From positions 5,356,006-5,420,005 of the forward strand of contig NZ_CP107930.1 in NCBI RefSeq assembly GCF_036021035.1: a DNA stretch of 64,000 bases, read 5' to 3'. The position numbers and the translations under genes are program-made. This document shows, piece by piece, positions 33,666 to 42,773 of the stretch. This DNA is from Kineococcus sp. NBC_00420. GTDB lineage: Bacteria; Actinomycetota; Actinomycetes; Actinomycetales; Kineococcaceae. The notes below the pieces were generated by a model. The model was not told the DNA's origin. It did not search any database and worked only from the letters and a program-made list of their open reading frames with translations. The stretch's first letter is position 1. The number at the start of each line of letters is the position of its first letter.

Positions 33666-35074
33666 TGGCCGACCAGTCGATGCGCGGGTTCGTCGAGGCG
33701 CTGCGCGCACGCGGTGAACTCGTCGACGTCGGGCACCCGGTCTCCGCCGAGTACGAGCTGTCGGCGCTACTCGGCCTGTTCGACCGCGGACCGGCCGTCC
33801 GGGTGGAGAACGTCACCGGGTCACCGATGCCCGTCGTCGGCAACTTGTTGAACTCCCGCGAACGGCTGGCCGCCGCCGTCGGTTGCGAGGTCGGCGACCT
33901 GCTGAGCGAGATCACCGCGGCGATCGCCGGGCGGCAGGCCCCCGAGGTCGTGAAGGACGCCCCGGCACAGGAGGTCGTGCTGGGACCCGAGACGGTCTGG
34001 GACCAGGTCGTCGCGCCGCGATGGTTCGAGCAGGACTCCGGCGGGTACGTCACGGCCGCGTTGATCCTGGCTCACGACCCGGTCTCGGGGATGCGCAACG
34101 CCAGCTACGCGCGGGTCAAACCGCTCACAGCGACGACGGGTTTCATCGGGATCGCCCCGAACCACCACCTAACTGCACTGTCCCGTTCCGCGGGCGCGCT
34201 GCCGGTGGCGCTGGCCTTCGGGGTCCACCCGGCGATCCAGCTGGCGAGCTGCACCTACCTGGGGCTGGGCGACGACGAGCTCGAGCACGCGTCGCACCTG
34301 CTGGGCGAGAGGGTCCGCGTCGTCAAGGCGACGACCAGCGACGTGCTCGTCCCTGGCGATGCGGAGGTCGTCGTCGAGGGGTTGATCCACCCCGATCAGG
34401 TCGTGCACGAGGGTCTGGTGAACGAGTACCACGGGATGTACGAGGACTACGGCAACGGCTGCACGCTCGAGGTCACCGCGGTGACGAAGCGCCGTGATGC
34501 CTCGATGCAGGTGATCCTGCCAGGGCTCGCCTCCGAGCACAGCTACATCGCCGGAATCCCCATCGCGGCCGGGATCAAGCACGCCCTGCGCGGGGCAGGC
34601 TGCGAGATCGTCGACGTCGCCGTCACCCACGCCGGCGGGGGGCGGGTCGACGTCGTCGTCTCGATCGCGGGCGGCCGTCCCGGCCTTCCCCGGCGCATCG
34701 TGATGGGGGTTTTCGCTGCGGTGTCCATGGTCAAGCAGGTCACCGTCGTGGACGCCGACGTCGACGTGTGGGACGACGTGCACGTGCACTGGGCGCGCAC
34801 TAGCCGGATGCGCTGGGACCGGGACCTGGTGCGCATCGACGCCGTCGCCACCGACCGCAACGTACCCATGCAGGAGGGCGGAACCGTGACGAAGGTCGGG
34901 ATGGACGCCACCGTCAAACCGGGTGATCGGGCGGTCGGCCCCCGGCTGGCGGTCCCGCCGGCGGCCGTGACCGCGGGGGTCCTCGAAGAGCTGCGCTCGC
35001 GCGGGCTCGCGCAGCAGCTCGCGCCGGCGCTGGTGCTGCACGGTTCGCTGACCGGACGGGGAGGAACCCTGTGA
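33665..35074 (+). CDS. UbiD-family decarboxylase
   Basis: 469 aa; ATG overlaps the previous stop by one base. UbiD family features include GMRNASYAR (142-150, the conserved Arg region), FIGIAPNHHL, and the acidic NEYHGMYEDYGN (253-264). These enzymes need prenylated FMN, and the gene for the flavin prenyltransferase UbiX lies two genes downstream. Family members decarboxylate aromatic and alpha,beta-unsaturated acids such as cinnamates, pyrrole carboxylates and hydroxybenzoates. An acrylate from the ammonia-lyase, or a derived heteroaromatic acid, is a natural candidate substrate; this is inference. Confidence 0.9.
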   Translation: MADQSMRGFVEALRARGELVDVGHPVSAEYELSALLGLFDRGPAVRVENVTGSPMPVVGNLLNSRERLAAAVGCEVGDLLSEITAAIAGRQAPEVVKDAPAQEVVLGPETVWDQVVAPRWFEQDSGGYVTAALILAHDPVSGMRNASYARVKPLTATTGFIGIAPNHHLTALSRSAGALPVALAFGVHPAIQLASCTYLGLGDDELEHASHLLGERVRVVKATTSDVLVPGDAEVVVEGLIHPDQVVHEGLVNEYHGMYEDYGNGCTLEVTAVTKRRDASMQVILPGLASEHSYIAGIPIAAGIKHALRGAGCEIVDVAVTHAGGGRVDVVVSIAGGRPGLPRRIVMGVFAAVSMVKQVTVVDADVDVWDDVHVHWARTSRMRWDRDLVRIDAVATDRNVPMQEGGTVTKVGMDATVKPGDRAVGPRLAVPPAAVTAGVLEELRSRGLAQQLAPALVLHGSLTGRGGTL

Positions 35075-36318
35075 TCGACGTCCACTTCCCGCAGGTCGAG
35101 CGGTTGGTGCTGGACCTGGACGGCCTGGCCGACCTCGTTGACTCCTCCCGTCCCGGGTGGAGCCGGGTCGCGATGACCGAGGTCGACACCCAGTCGCGGT
35201 ACTGGGTCGCCGAGCGGATGCGCGCCGAAGGCCTCGATGTCCGCGTCGACGGCATCGGTAACGTCATCGGCACGTTGCGCGGCAGGGGATCGCGGCGCAA
35301 GGCCATCGTCGTGGGCTCGCACACCGACACCGTCGACGGCGGCGGGCGCTACGACGGGATCGTCGGCGTCGTGGGCGGTCTCGAGGTCGTGCGGCTGATC
35401 CGCGAGTCCGGGATCCAGCTCGAGCACGACCTGCAGATCGTCGACTTCTACAACGAGGAGGTCAACCGCTTCGAACTGTCCTGCCTGGGCAGCCGGGCGA
35501 TGGCCGGGACCCTCACCGCGAGCCACCTGGCCACGACCGACGACCGCGGCCGGACGCTAGGCGACACACTCTCCGCCGCTGGCTGGGACCCGCAGCTGGA
35601 CCAGACCCGCTGGGCCGACGACGAAGTCCTGGGCTTCCTGGAACTGCACGTCGAACAGGGTCCGGTCCTGGAGCGTCAGGGTCTACCGCTGGGGGTCGTC
35701 ACCTCGATCTGCGGGATCTCCCGGTTCCGCGCGCTGTTCTCCGGGCAGCGCGACCACGCCGGCACCACCCCGATGACCTCCCGGCACGACGCGGGCTGCG
35801 CGGCCGCGGGGGTCGTGCTCGCTGTCGAGGAGATCGCGTCCTCCGCCGAGCAGGCTGTCGGCACTGTCGGTTCCGTGACGTTCACGCCCGAGGCGACCTC
35901 GGTCGTCACCGAGAGCGCGTTGCTGACCGCAGAGTTCCGCAGCCCCGACGAAGGCTGGTTCACCCTCGCCCGCGAGCAGATCGCCGAGGCCGCCGCGACG
36001 CAGTCCGCCCGCCGTGGACTGACGCACTCGCTCGAGTGGTCACCGTGGGAACGCCCCACCGCGATGGACCCGCGGCTGTCCGGGATCATCGGGACGTCGA
36101 TCAGGCAGCTGGGCCATCCCGCCGCCCAGCTCTACTCCGGCGCGGGCCACGACGGCGTCCAGATGGCCAGGCTCGGTCCGGTCGGGATGATCTTCATCCC
36201 CTCGGTAGGAGGCCGCAGCCACTGCCCGGAGGAGTTCACGGACTCCAAACAGATCGCCGTGGGCGTGCACGCCCTCGCCCAGAGCGTGGTGAACCTCGAC
36301 CAGGAAGGACTCTCATGA
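35071..36318 (+). CDS. M20-family Zn amidohydrolase (N-carbamoyl amino acid / allantoate hydrolase type)
   Basis: 415 aa from GTG at 35071 (GTGA overlap with ubiD-like stop). Dinuclear metal ligands: GSHTDTV (H84), GGRYDGIVG (D95), YNEEVNRF (E130), ELHVEQGPVLE (H193) and the terminal His in GRSHCPEEF. This is the AmaB/HyuC/AllC subgroup, which hydrolyses N-carbamoyl-L-amino acids, allantoate or ureidoglycine. It would act on the ring-opened product of the amidohydrolase two genes upstream, releasing ammonia and carbon dioxide. Which ureide is used cannot be told from sequence. Confidence 0.92.
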   Translation: MIDVHFPQVERLVLDLDGLADLVDSSRPGWSRVAMTEVDTQSRYWVAERMRAEGLDVRVDGIGNVIGTLRGRGSRRKAIVVGSHTDTVDGGGRYDGIVGVVGGLEVVRLIRESGIQLEHDLQIVDFYNEEVNRFELSCLGSRAMAGTLTASHLATTDDRGRTLGDTLSAAGWDPQLDQTRWADDEVLGFLELHVEQGPVLERQGLPLGVVTSICGISRFRALFSGQRDHAGTTPMTSRHDAGCAAAGVVLAVEEIASSAEQAVGTVGSVTFTPEATSVVTESALLTAEFRSPDEGWFTLAREQIAEAAATQSARRGLTHSLEWSPWERPTAMDPRLSGIIGTSIRQLGHPAAQLYSGAGHDGVQMARLGPVGMIFIPSVGGRSHCPEEFTDSKQIAVGVHALAQSVVNLDQEGLS

Positions 36319-36974
36319 GCCTCAACCGCCAAGAACCCCCCAGCCGCGTCGTCGTGGCCATCACCGGCGCCAGCGGCGTCGGGATCGGCGTCCGGATGCT
36401 CGACCTGCTGCGGCAGGACCCGGGCATCACCAGCCACGTCGTCATCTCCAAGGCCGGGGCCATGACCCTGCAGCAGGAGTGCGACCTCAGCCAGTCCGAC
36501 GTCGAGGCGATGGCCGACGTGGCGCACCGCCCGTCGCACATCGGCGCCTCGATCGCCTCCGGGTCCACGCCCGTCGCAGCCATGCTCGTCGCGCCCTGCA
36601 CAGTGCGGACGCTGTCGGCGATCGCCACGGGTGTCTCGGAGAACCTCATCGCCCGCGCGGCCGACGTGTGCCTCAAGGAGGGGACCCCGCTGCTGCTGAT
36701 GGTACGCGAGTCACCCCTGCACCGCGGGCACATCGCTGCGATGGACGCCGTCGCGAAGGCCGGTGGCATCATCGCGCCACCGGTACCGGCGTTCTACACC
36801 CGCCCGAGTTCCGTGAACGACATCATCGACGGGCTGGCCCGACGTGCCCTGGTCCGGGTGGGGCTCACGCAGTTCCGTGGGAACCAGTGGAAGGGCTTGC
36901 CCGCGGACCGGTCGAACCCGCCAGCCCTGGACCTCTCCGCGTCGGGTCCGGGGGAGGGCGTGTCCCGTGGGTAG
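36315..36974 (+). CDS. UbiX-like flavin prenyltransferase
   Basis: 219 aa from ATG at 36315 (ATGA overlap). The flavin-binding start VVVAITGASGVGIGVRMLDL, the mid-region TVRTLSAIATGVSENLIARA and LLLMVRESPLHRGH are UbiX/Pad1 hallmarks. It makes prenylated FMN from FMN and a dimethylallyl phosphate donor, the cofactor of the UbiD-type enzyme in the same operon. The C-terminal 30 residues (after GNQWKG) are an extra tail and overlap the start of the oppB-like gene by 8 bp. Confidence 0.92.
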   Translation: MSLNRQEPPSRVVVAITGASGVGIGVRMLDLLRQDPGITSHVVISKAGAMTLQQECDLSQSDVEAMADVAHRPSHIGASIASGSTPVAAMLVAPCTVRTLSAIATGVSENLIARAADVCLKEGTPLLLMVRESPLHRGHIAAMDAVAKAGGIIAPPVPAFYTRPSSVNDIIDGLARRALVRVGLTQFRGNQWKGLPADRSNPPALDLSASGPGEGVSRG

Positions 36975-37902
36975 CTACGTCGGCAGGCGACTGCTCAGCG
37001 CGATCGTGACGGTGTTCGTCGTCGCGATCGTGATGTTCGGGCTGCTGGAACTCCTGCCGGGTTCACCGTTCAACTCCGAGAAGCTAGACCCGGTCCAGAA
37101 GAGCCTGATGGCGGCCAAGTACGGCCTGGACCAGCCCGTCCTGGTGCGCCTCGGGGTGTACCTGGCGAACCTCGTGCAGGGTGACTTCGGTGTGTCCTAC
37201 AACATCATCCCCGACATGGCCGTCTCGGACATGCTGACCACGCGGCTACCCGTGACGATCCGGATCGGTTTGCAGGCTCTCGTCCTGGGCGTCGTCGTCG
37301 GCCTGCTGCTGGGGATCCTCTCGGCTGTGCGCCGGCGCGGCTGGATCGACAACGCCTCGACGTTCCTCAGCGTCGTCGCGTTCAGCATCCCGTCCTACGT
37401 CTTGGCGCTCGTACTGGTCTACGTCGTGGGTTTTCAGCTCAAGCTGCTGCCCATCCGGTACTCGGCGCAGAACCCGTTCGAATCGAGCATCATGCCCACC
37501 ATCTCGCTAGCGGCCTACGTCATGGCCGTAACAGCCCGCTACGCACGCTCAGAGATGCTGGACTGCCTCGAGAGCGACTACATCTTGCTGGCCCGGGCTA
37601 AGGGCCTAGGAGACACCAAGGTCGTCGGGTCGCACGCGCTACGCAACACCCTGGTCTCGATCATCACGGTGCTCTCACCGCTACTGGTCGGGCTCATCAC
37701 AGGGTCAGTCGTCGTGGAACAGATCTTTGGCGCACCCGGGCTGGGACAGTTGCTGCTCACCGCCATCCAGAACGTCGACTACAACATCATCATCGCGATC
37801 AGCCTCGTCTACAGCGTCGTCTACGTGGGTTCCATGTTGCTCGTGGACGTGTTGTACGGCGTCATCGACCCGCGCATCCGACTCGCCGGGAGCCCCTCGT
37901 GA
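36967..37902 (+). CDS. oligopeptide-type ABC transporter permease OppB/DppB
   Basis: 311 aa from GTG at 36967, with GGGGGAGGG upstream; it overlaps the ubiX-like stop by 8 bp. N-terminal VGSYVGRRLLSAIVTVFVVA and LLPGSPFNSEKLDPVQKSLM are the OppB opening. The ATPase-contact loop is YILLARAKGLGDTKVVGSHA followed by NTLVSIITVLSPLLVGLITG. Six membrane helices are apparent. It pairs with the next gene product. Confidence 0.92.
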   Translation: MGSYVGRRLLSAIVTVFVVAIVMFGLLELLPGSPFNSEKLDPVQKSLMAAKYGLDQPVLVRLGVYLANLVQGDFGVSYNIIPDMAVSDMLTTRLPVTIRIGLQALVLGVVVGLLLGILSAVRRRGWIDNASTFLSVVAFSIPSYVLALVLVYVVGFQLKLLPIRYSAQNPFESSIMPTISLAAYVMAVTARYARSEMLDCLESDYILLARAKGLGDTKVVGSHALRNTLVSIITVLSPLLVGLITGSVVVEQIFGAPGLGQLLLTAIQNVDYNIIIAISLVYSVVYVGSMLLVDVLYGVIDPRIRLAGSPS

Positions 37903-38927
37903 GCGACACGACCTCCGTTCCCCCCGTAGACCTCTCCAAGCTCCGTTTCGCGTCGGCCCCGACGGCCTCGGTCGAGATCATCTCGACCCGTCCCGCCCGG
38001 GGGTCAGGCCGTGACCTGTGGAACCGGCTGCGCCGTGACCGTCGGACGATGGTCGCTGGGGTCATCGTCGCGGTCGTTGTGCTGCTCGCCGTCGTCGTGC
38101 CCTTCCTGCCGATCGCCGGCGGCGGCCAAGACGTCGCCTTCCGCTACCTCCCGCCAAAGTGGCCGTTGCTGGAGCACGTGGGCCTCCTGGACGGGACCCA
38201 GAACGGCGTCGACCTGTACGCCAAGGCTGGAATCCCCAACGGCGTCTACCACCTCTTCGGTACTGACGAGCTCGGCCGTGACATGTGGGAACGCGTCTGG
38301 TCCGGGACCCGCGTCTCGCTGCTCATCGCCGCGATCGCTTTCGTCATCGACATCGTCGTGGGCATGGTCTACGGGGTCGTCTCGGGCTACCTCGGCGGGC
38401 GGGTCGACTCCCTCATGCAGGGTGTCGTCGAGATCCTCTCCGGCATCCCCCAGCTGGTCATCGTCACGTTGTTCGTCGTCGCGGTCGGTCCGGGTACCGG
38501 CGCCATCATCTTCGGCCTGCTGCTGACGAACTGGCTCGCGATGAACCGCGTCAGCCGATCTCAAGCATTACGGCAGAAGTCCGAGGAGTACGTCTTGGCC
38601 TCGCGGACGCTGGGCACCCGGGACTCGCGAATCATCGCCGTGCAGATCCTGCCGAACATCCTCGGGCCCGTCTTGACCATGAGCATGTTCTCCATCCCGG
38701 CGGCCATCTTCACCGAGTCCTACCTGTCGTTCGTCGGAATGGGGGTGCAGCCGCCGTCAGCGTCGCTGGGGTCGCTCGTAAGCACCGGGTACCAGGCATT
38801 TCTGTCCTATCCCTACCTCGTGCTGGCCCCAGTCCTGGTGTTGGGCCTACTCATGGTGTCGTTCACAATCGTGGCCGACGGATTGAAGGAAGCCACCGAC
38901 CCCCGCGCCGTGGAGGCACGCGCATGA
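37899..38927 (+). CDS. oligopeptide-type ABC transporter permease OppC/DppC
   Basis: 342 aa; GTG at 37899 overlaps the oppB-like stop by 4 bp. The cytoplasmic N-terminus of about 45 residues precedes the first helix (TMVAGVIVAVVVLLAVVVPF). HLFGTDELGRDMWERVWSGT is the conserved OppC segment, and EEYVLASRTLGTRDSRIIAV is the EAA loop. It overlaps the oppD-like start by 4 bp. Confidence 0.92.
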   Translation: MSDTTSVPPVDLSKLRFASAPTASVEIISTRPARGSGRDLWNRLRRDRRTMVAGVIVAVVVLLAVVVPFLPIAGGGQDVAFRYLPPKWPLLEHVGLLDGTQNGVDLYAKAGIPNGVYHLFGTDELGRDMWERVWSGTRVSLLIAAIAFVIDIVVGMVYGVVSGYLGGRVDSLMQGVVEILSGIPQLVIVTLFVVAVGPGTGAIIFGLLLTNWLAMNRVSRSQALRQKSEEYVLASRTLGTRDSRIIAVQILPNILGPVLTMSMFSIPAAIFTESYLSFVGMGVQPPSASLGSLVSTGYQAFLSYPYLVLAPVLVLGLLMVSFTIVADGLKEATDPRAVEARA

Positions 38928-39973
38928 GAACTCCCGTGTTGTCCGTCAAAGACCTGTCGATCACGTTCAGCCACGACCATCGCGAGGTGGAGGCGATCCG
39001 CAAGATCTCCTTCGATGTCCACGCCGGCGAGGTCGTCGCGTTGGTGGGTGAGAGCGGTTCCGGGAAGTCCGTCACGGCCCGAGCCCTGCTGGGGCTCGGT
39101 GCCCGCGGTCAACGGATCTCGGGTGGCTCAGTGGAGCTCACTGGCCCCGACGGGACCATCGATCTGACCACCATGACTCCCCGGCAACTGCGCCAGCAGG
39201 TCAACGGCAAGCGTATCGCCATGGTGTTCCAAGATGCGCTGACCTGTCTGGACCCCACGATGACCGTCGGCAAGCAGGTTGCCGAAGGGTTGCGAGAGCA
39301 CTACGGGATGTCTCGGGCTGCGGCACGAGTCCGCTCCATCGAACTGCTCACCGAGGTCGGTATCGACGATCCAGGACGCCGCTACGGGCAGTATCCGCAC
39401 CAGTTGTCCGGCGGTATGTGCCAGCGCGTGAACATCGCGATTGCGCTGGCCTGCGAACCCGACGTGCTGATCTGCGACGAACCGACCACAGCCCTCGACG
39501 TGACGATTCAGTTGCGCATCCTTGACCTGCTCGCTCGGCTGCAGGCTGAACGCGGACTGGCCGTCGTGTTCATCACTCACGACCTCGGGGTGGTGGCGCG
39601 TATCGCCCACCACGTGAACGTCATGTACGCCGGCCGGATCGTCGAGCAGGGGTCAGTCGACCAAGTGTTCTACTCACCCCGACACCCCTACACCTGGGGC
39701 CTGATGTCGGCGATGCCCGACATCGAGTCAACCGAACCTGAGCTCTACGCGATTCCCGGCAGCCCTGCGAGCCTTGTCGATCGGCCCACCGGTGACGCTT
39801 TCGCCCCGCGGAACGAGTTCGCTCTCGAGATCGATTTCGAGACCGAGCCACCGTACTTCGAGGCGGAGCCGGGACATCGGGTCGCGTCCTGGCTCTGCCA
39901 CCCGCAGGCACCCGCTGTGTCGATGCCCCAAGCGCTGCAGCGCAAGATCAAGGCCATGGAGGTCTCCTCGTGA
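38924..39973 (+). CDS. oligopeptide-type ABC transporter ATPase OppD/DppD
   Basis: 349 aa from ATG at 38924 (ATGA overlap). Walker A GESGSGKS (42-49), signature [17 protein letters not shown] and Walker [14 protein letters not shown] are intact; the signature has Cys where many homologues have Arg. The C-terminal oligopeptide-transporter extension ([13 protein letters not shown], then ending with CHPQAP-like sequence) is present. It overlaps a 40-codon mini-ORF rather than oppF directly. Confidence 0.92.
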   Translation: MRTPVLSVKDLSITFSHDHREVEAIRKISFDVHAGEVVALVGESGSGKSVTARALLGLGARGQRISGGSVELTGPDGTIDLTTMTPRQLRQQVNGKRIAMVFQDALTCLDPTMTVGKQVAEGLREHYGMSRAAARVRSIELLTEVGIDDPGRRYGQYPHQLSGGMCQRVNIAIALACEPDVLICDEPTTALDVTIQLRILDLLARLQAERGLAVVFITHDLGVVARIAHHVNVMYAGRIVEQGSVDQVFYSPRHPYTWGLMSAMPDIESTEPELYAIPGSPASLVDRPTGDAFAPRNEFALEIDFETEPPYFEAEPGHRVASWLCHPQAPAVSMPQALQRKIKAMEVSS

Positions 39974-40092
39974 GTAAGCAGTGGCGTGACGGCGCGCGTG
40001 ATGAGCTGATGCGCCGACGTGGTCTCCGTTTGGCGACGAGGAGAGGCATCATTTCTGGCGCCGCCGTGAAACGAACTGGGGTGGTGCTGTGA
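39970..40092 (+). CDS. 40-aa mini-ORF coupled between the oppD- and oppF-like genes
   Basis: GTG at 39970 overlaps the oppD-like stop (GTGA), and the TGA at 40090-40092 overlaps the oppF-like GTG (40089). The peptide starts [18 protein letters not shown] and is strongly basic, with no membrane segment. The exact 4-bp overlaps at both ends match the rest of the operon, which argues it is translated. It could pass ribosomes from oppD to oppF, or be a small transporter-associated protein. I know no homologue. It could also be a relic of a frameshifted oppD end. Confidence 0.5.
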   Translation: MSKQWRDGARDELMRRRGLRLATRRGIISGAAVKRTGVVL

Positions 40093-41003
40093 GCGCGTTG
40101 TTGGAGGTCGCCTCCCTGCGGCAAGAGTTTCGGACGCCTCGACGCGGGACCGTGACGGCCGTCGCTGGTGTCTCCTTCGAAGTTGCCGCGGGCGAGACCT
40201 ACGGTCTGGTAGGCGAGAGTGGCTCAGGGAAGTCGACGATCGGGCGCTGTCTCGTGCGACTCAACGAGCCTACTTCCGGAGACGTCCTGCTAGCTGGTCG
40301 GATGGTCAGCGGCAGGCTGGACCGGCCCACCGCGACGCACCTGCGCTCTACGGCGCAGATGATCTTTCAGAACCCGACGTCGAGCTTGAACCCCCGCAAG
40401 CGGGTCGGCGACATCGTTGCCGAGGGGTTGCGTGCCGCGGGGCGCACCGACGTGCGCAGGTCCGTCGTCGAGATGCTCGGCCGCGTCGGTCTGAGTGCTG
40501 AGCACGCCGACCGGTTTCCGCACCAGTTTTCCGGCGGACAGCGCCAGCGAATCGGGATCGCCCGTGCGCTCGTCGTCCGACCAGAGCTGGTCATCGCCGA
40601 CGAATGCGTCAGTGCGCTCGACGTGTCGATTCAGGCGCAGGTCGTCAACCTCATGGGCGAGCTGCAGCGAGATTTGGGGACGGCATACGTCTTCATCGCA
40701 CACGACTTAGCAATGGTGCAGCATCTCAGCCACCGCATTGGAGTCCTACACAAGGGGCACCTGGTAGAAACGGGTACTACAGAAGAGGTCTTTCGCGACC
40801 CCGTGCATCCCTACACCCAGTCGCTGCTGAGGGCGGTACTCGGTCCCGATCCGCGCGCGATGCGGGCCAGGGGAACGGTTGAACCCTACGACCCGGTGGC
40901 GCTCGGTATCGACTACGGCGCAGGAATCGAGCATGTACTGACCCGCACGCACCGGGTGTTGTGTACCACGCAGCAACTTGCGCAGTGGCGTCCATCCAGC
41001 TGA
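40089..41003 (+). CDS. oligopeptide-type ABC transporter ATPase OppF/DppF
   Basis: 304 aa from GTG at 40089. Walker A GESGSGKS (42-49), Q-loop MIFQNPTSSLNPRKRVGDIV, signature FSGGQRQRIGIARALV and Walker B LVIADE are intact. The C-terminus (HPYTQSLLRAVLGPDPRAMR) is the oligopeptide-transport extension, shorter than in OppD. It closes the cluster; no obvious hairpin terminator follows in 41004-41200. Confidence 0.92.
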   Translation: MSALLEVASLRQEFRTPRRGTVTAVAGVSFEVAAGETYGLVGESGSGKSTIGRCLVRLNEPTSGDVLLAGRMVSGRLDRPTATHLRSTAQMIFQNPTSSLNPRKRVGDIVAEGLRAAGRTDVRRSVVEMLGRVGLSAEHADRFPHQFSGGQRQRIGIARALVVRPELVIADECVSALDVSIQAQVVNLMGELQRDLGTAYVFIAHDLAMVQHLSHRIGVLHKGHLVETGTTEEVFRDPVHPYTQSLLRAVLGPDPRAMRARGTVEPYDPVALGIDYGAGIEHVLTRTHRVLCTTQQLAQWRPSS

Positions 41004-41206
41004 TGCCGGTCCGACGACGGACGCAACTTGCCTGGTGAAGAGTCCGGGTCTCGGGCATGACACCGATCGGTTGGAACTCGGCCCGCATCTCAGGTATTCG
41101 ACCTACCTACGCGCAGCGGAACCCTAGGAAGCGAGAGCAAGGCGAGGGCCTGGGGCTTTGGCCACTCGTCAAGGGTGGTTGTGCAACGGTCTGACCCCTG
41201 TTAGAT

Positions 41207-41461
41207 GTGCGCGCCTGCGTCGTGGCTTTGCAGTTGGGCGACGAGGCTCGGCTGCGGGCCTGCATCGAGCAGGCCGTGGACGAGGAGGAGGGCCTCGCCT
41301 CGGTGACGGATCCGGTCGCGTTGGCCGGTTTGGTACAGACGCTGTGGCAGGGGCTGTCGGCCCGCGCCGAACTGGGAGCGAGCCGTGAGGAACTACTCGA
41401 AGTGGTCAGGCTCGCGTTGATGCTCATCGAGCCGGCCCGATCTGTGGGGGACTGCGAGTAG
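41207..41461 (+). pseudogene. TetR-family regulator remnant, C-terminal part
   Basis: 84 codons from a GTG, with a stop 15 bases upstream in the same frame. LVQTLWQGLSARAELGASRE and ELLEVVRLAL match the end of the ligand-binding domain of TetR/AcrR regulators. The DNA-binding helix-turn-helix half is missing and not found nearby, so this is probably a decayed 3' fragment. Confidence 0.55.
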
Positions 41462-41608
41462 TCTGCTCCTCCTCGGTTGAGGTGTGTTCTGGGGCCTGCC
41501 GTTGGCGGTGCCGCGACTGTTTGCAGACCATCCGGTGAGTGAAGTCGCCGACCGCTGGCGACCGCGCACACCGCGGGATGACCGTGCGTTGGTGGCGGGC
41601 CAGCTCGG

Positions 41609-42742
41609 TCAGGCAGTCGTGATCTCCCAGGCTGGGTCATCGGCTGCGTCATCGGCGGGAACGTGAAGAACTGCTCGTGCGCAGCGGCGTCCTTGCTCTC
41701 GCAGTGGGTTGGTCACCGAAGTGATCCCGGCGGCCTGGGCTGCGGGGGTGGCGTCCCACCCGGTCAGGCGAGCGGTGCGTCCGGCTGCGGTGAGCACGTC
41801 CAAGGCGCCCAGAGCCAGCTCGTCGCTCATGGCCAAGATCAGCAGTGGCGCTCGATCGTCCACGCGGTCCAGCAGTGCTGTGGCCGCGGTCCGTCCGTCA
41901 ACGCGCCGGTTGCGTCCGCTGACGGCGATCAGGGTGTCTTCCCACCGGTAGCCGTGAGCGGTCAGCGCCTGGCGGTACCCGGCCAGCCGGTTCGCGGTCA
42001 CCGGGAACCGGACGGTGCTGAGGTCTGGGGGTAGGTCCCGGCCCTGCAGCACCTGGGGTTGCCGGTCGTGGTCGAGGGGGAAGCTGAGGACGACGGGGAC
42101 CACGGCGTGCGGGGACGTCTTGGCGGGTGGGAACGGCGCGGCAGGTGCGGTGGTCAACAGCGCGGTCGCTACTGCGGCCGCGGCGGCGTGGTCGTCGAGA
42201 CCAACGAGGGTGATGCCGGGGTGGGCCGGCCCGCCCTGGATGGCGGCCGGTCGTCCGCTGTCGGCGATCGCGGCCAGGACCGGGTCGTCGGTGGTGGTGG
42301 TCCACAGGACGTAGCCGTCGACGGGTGCAGCCAGGACCCGTTCGACGTCTTCGACCATGTCACTGGGAGTGCTGGTGCGTGAGGTGGAAGCACCACCGGG
42401 TGCGGGGTCGCCGTGGGTGGGGATCAGGACTATGCCCGTTCCCGACTCGACGCAGACGTCGGCGACACCGGCCAGGAACAGCGCGGCCTGCGGATCCTCG
42501 AAGGCGTAGGACAGGTGCTCACCGACCACGACACCGATCTGGCCGTTGCGCCCGGAGCGCAGCGCCCGAGCGGTCGCATCGGGTCGGCGGTAGCCCAGGC
42601 GACGGGCCGCCTCCAGCACCTTGGCCCGCGTCGCCTCGGCCACACGGGTGGGGTGGTTGAAGGTGTAGGAGACCGTCATCACCGCGACGCCGGCTTCGGC
42701 GGCGACGTCTTTGACGGTGGGGCGGCGTACGGGTCCTGGCAC
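41609..42742 (-). CDS. LacI-family regulator (divergent from MFS gene)
   Basis: 377 aa from GTG at 42742. The helix-turn-helix is TVKDVAAEAGVAVMTVSYTF with hinge RPDATARALRSGRNG; the sensor domain follows (IGVVVGEHLSYAFEDPQAAL). Unusual are Ser/Thr/Pro and Ala-rich insertions near residues 112-125 and 195-215. It is divergent from the MFS gene, and a palindrome in the 31-bp gap is the likely operator for both. Probable repressor of the transporter and of itself. Confidence 0.9.
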   Translation of the reverse strand: MPGPVRRPTVKDVAAEAGVAVMTVSYTFNHPTRVAEATRAKVLEAARRLGYRRPDATARALRSGRNGQIGVVVGEHLSYAFEDPQAALFLAGVADVCVESGTGIVLIPTHGDPAPGGASTSRTSTPSDMVEDVERVLAAPVDGYVLWTTTTDDPVLAAIADSGRPAAIQGGPAHPGITLVGLDDHAAAAAVATALLTTAPAAPFPPAKTSPHAVVPVVLSFPLDHDRQPQVLQGRDLPPDLSTVRFPVTANRLAGYRQALTAHGYRWEDTLIAVSGRNRRVDGRTAATALLDRVDDRAPLLILAMSDELALGALDVLTAAGRTARLTGWDATPAAQAAGITSVTNPLREQGRRCARAVLHVPADDAADDPAWEITTA

Positions 42743-42759
42743 GTCTGCACCCTATCTGT

Positions 42760-42769
42760 GTAACGTTAC
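42760..42769. promoter_or_regulatory. LacI-type operator between lacI and the MFS gene
   Basis: GTAACGTTAC is a perfect 10-bp palindrome with central CG in the 31-bp divergent gap. It contains TAACGT, positioned 7 bases before the MFS ATG as a possible -10 of a leaderless transcript, so repressor binding would block the promoter directly. Confidence 0.6.
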
Positions 42770-42773
42770 GAAT

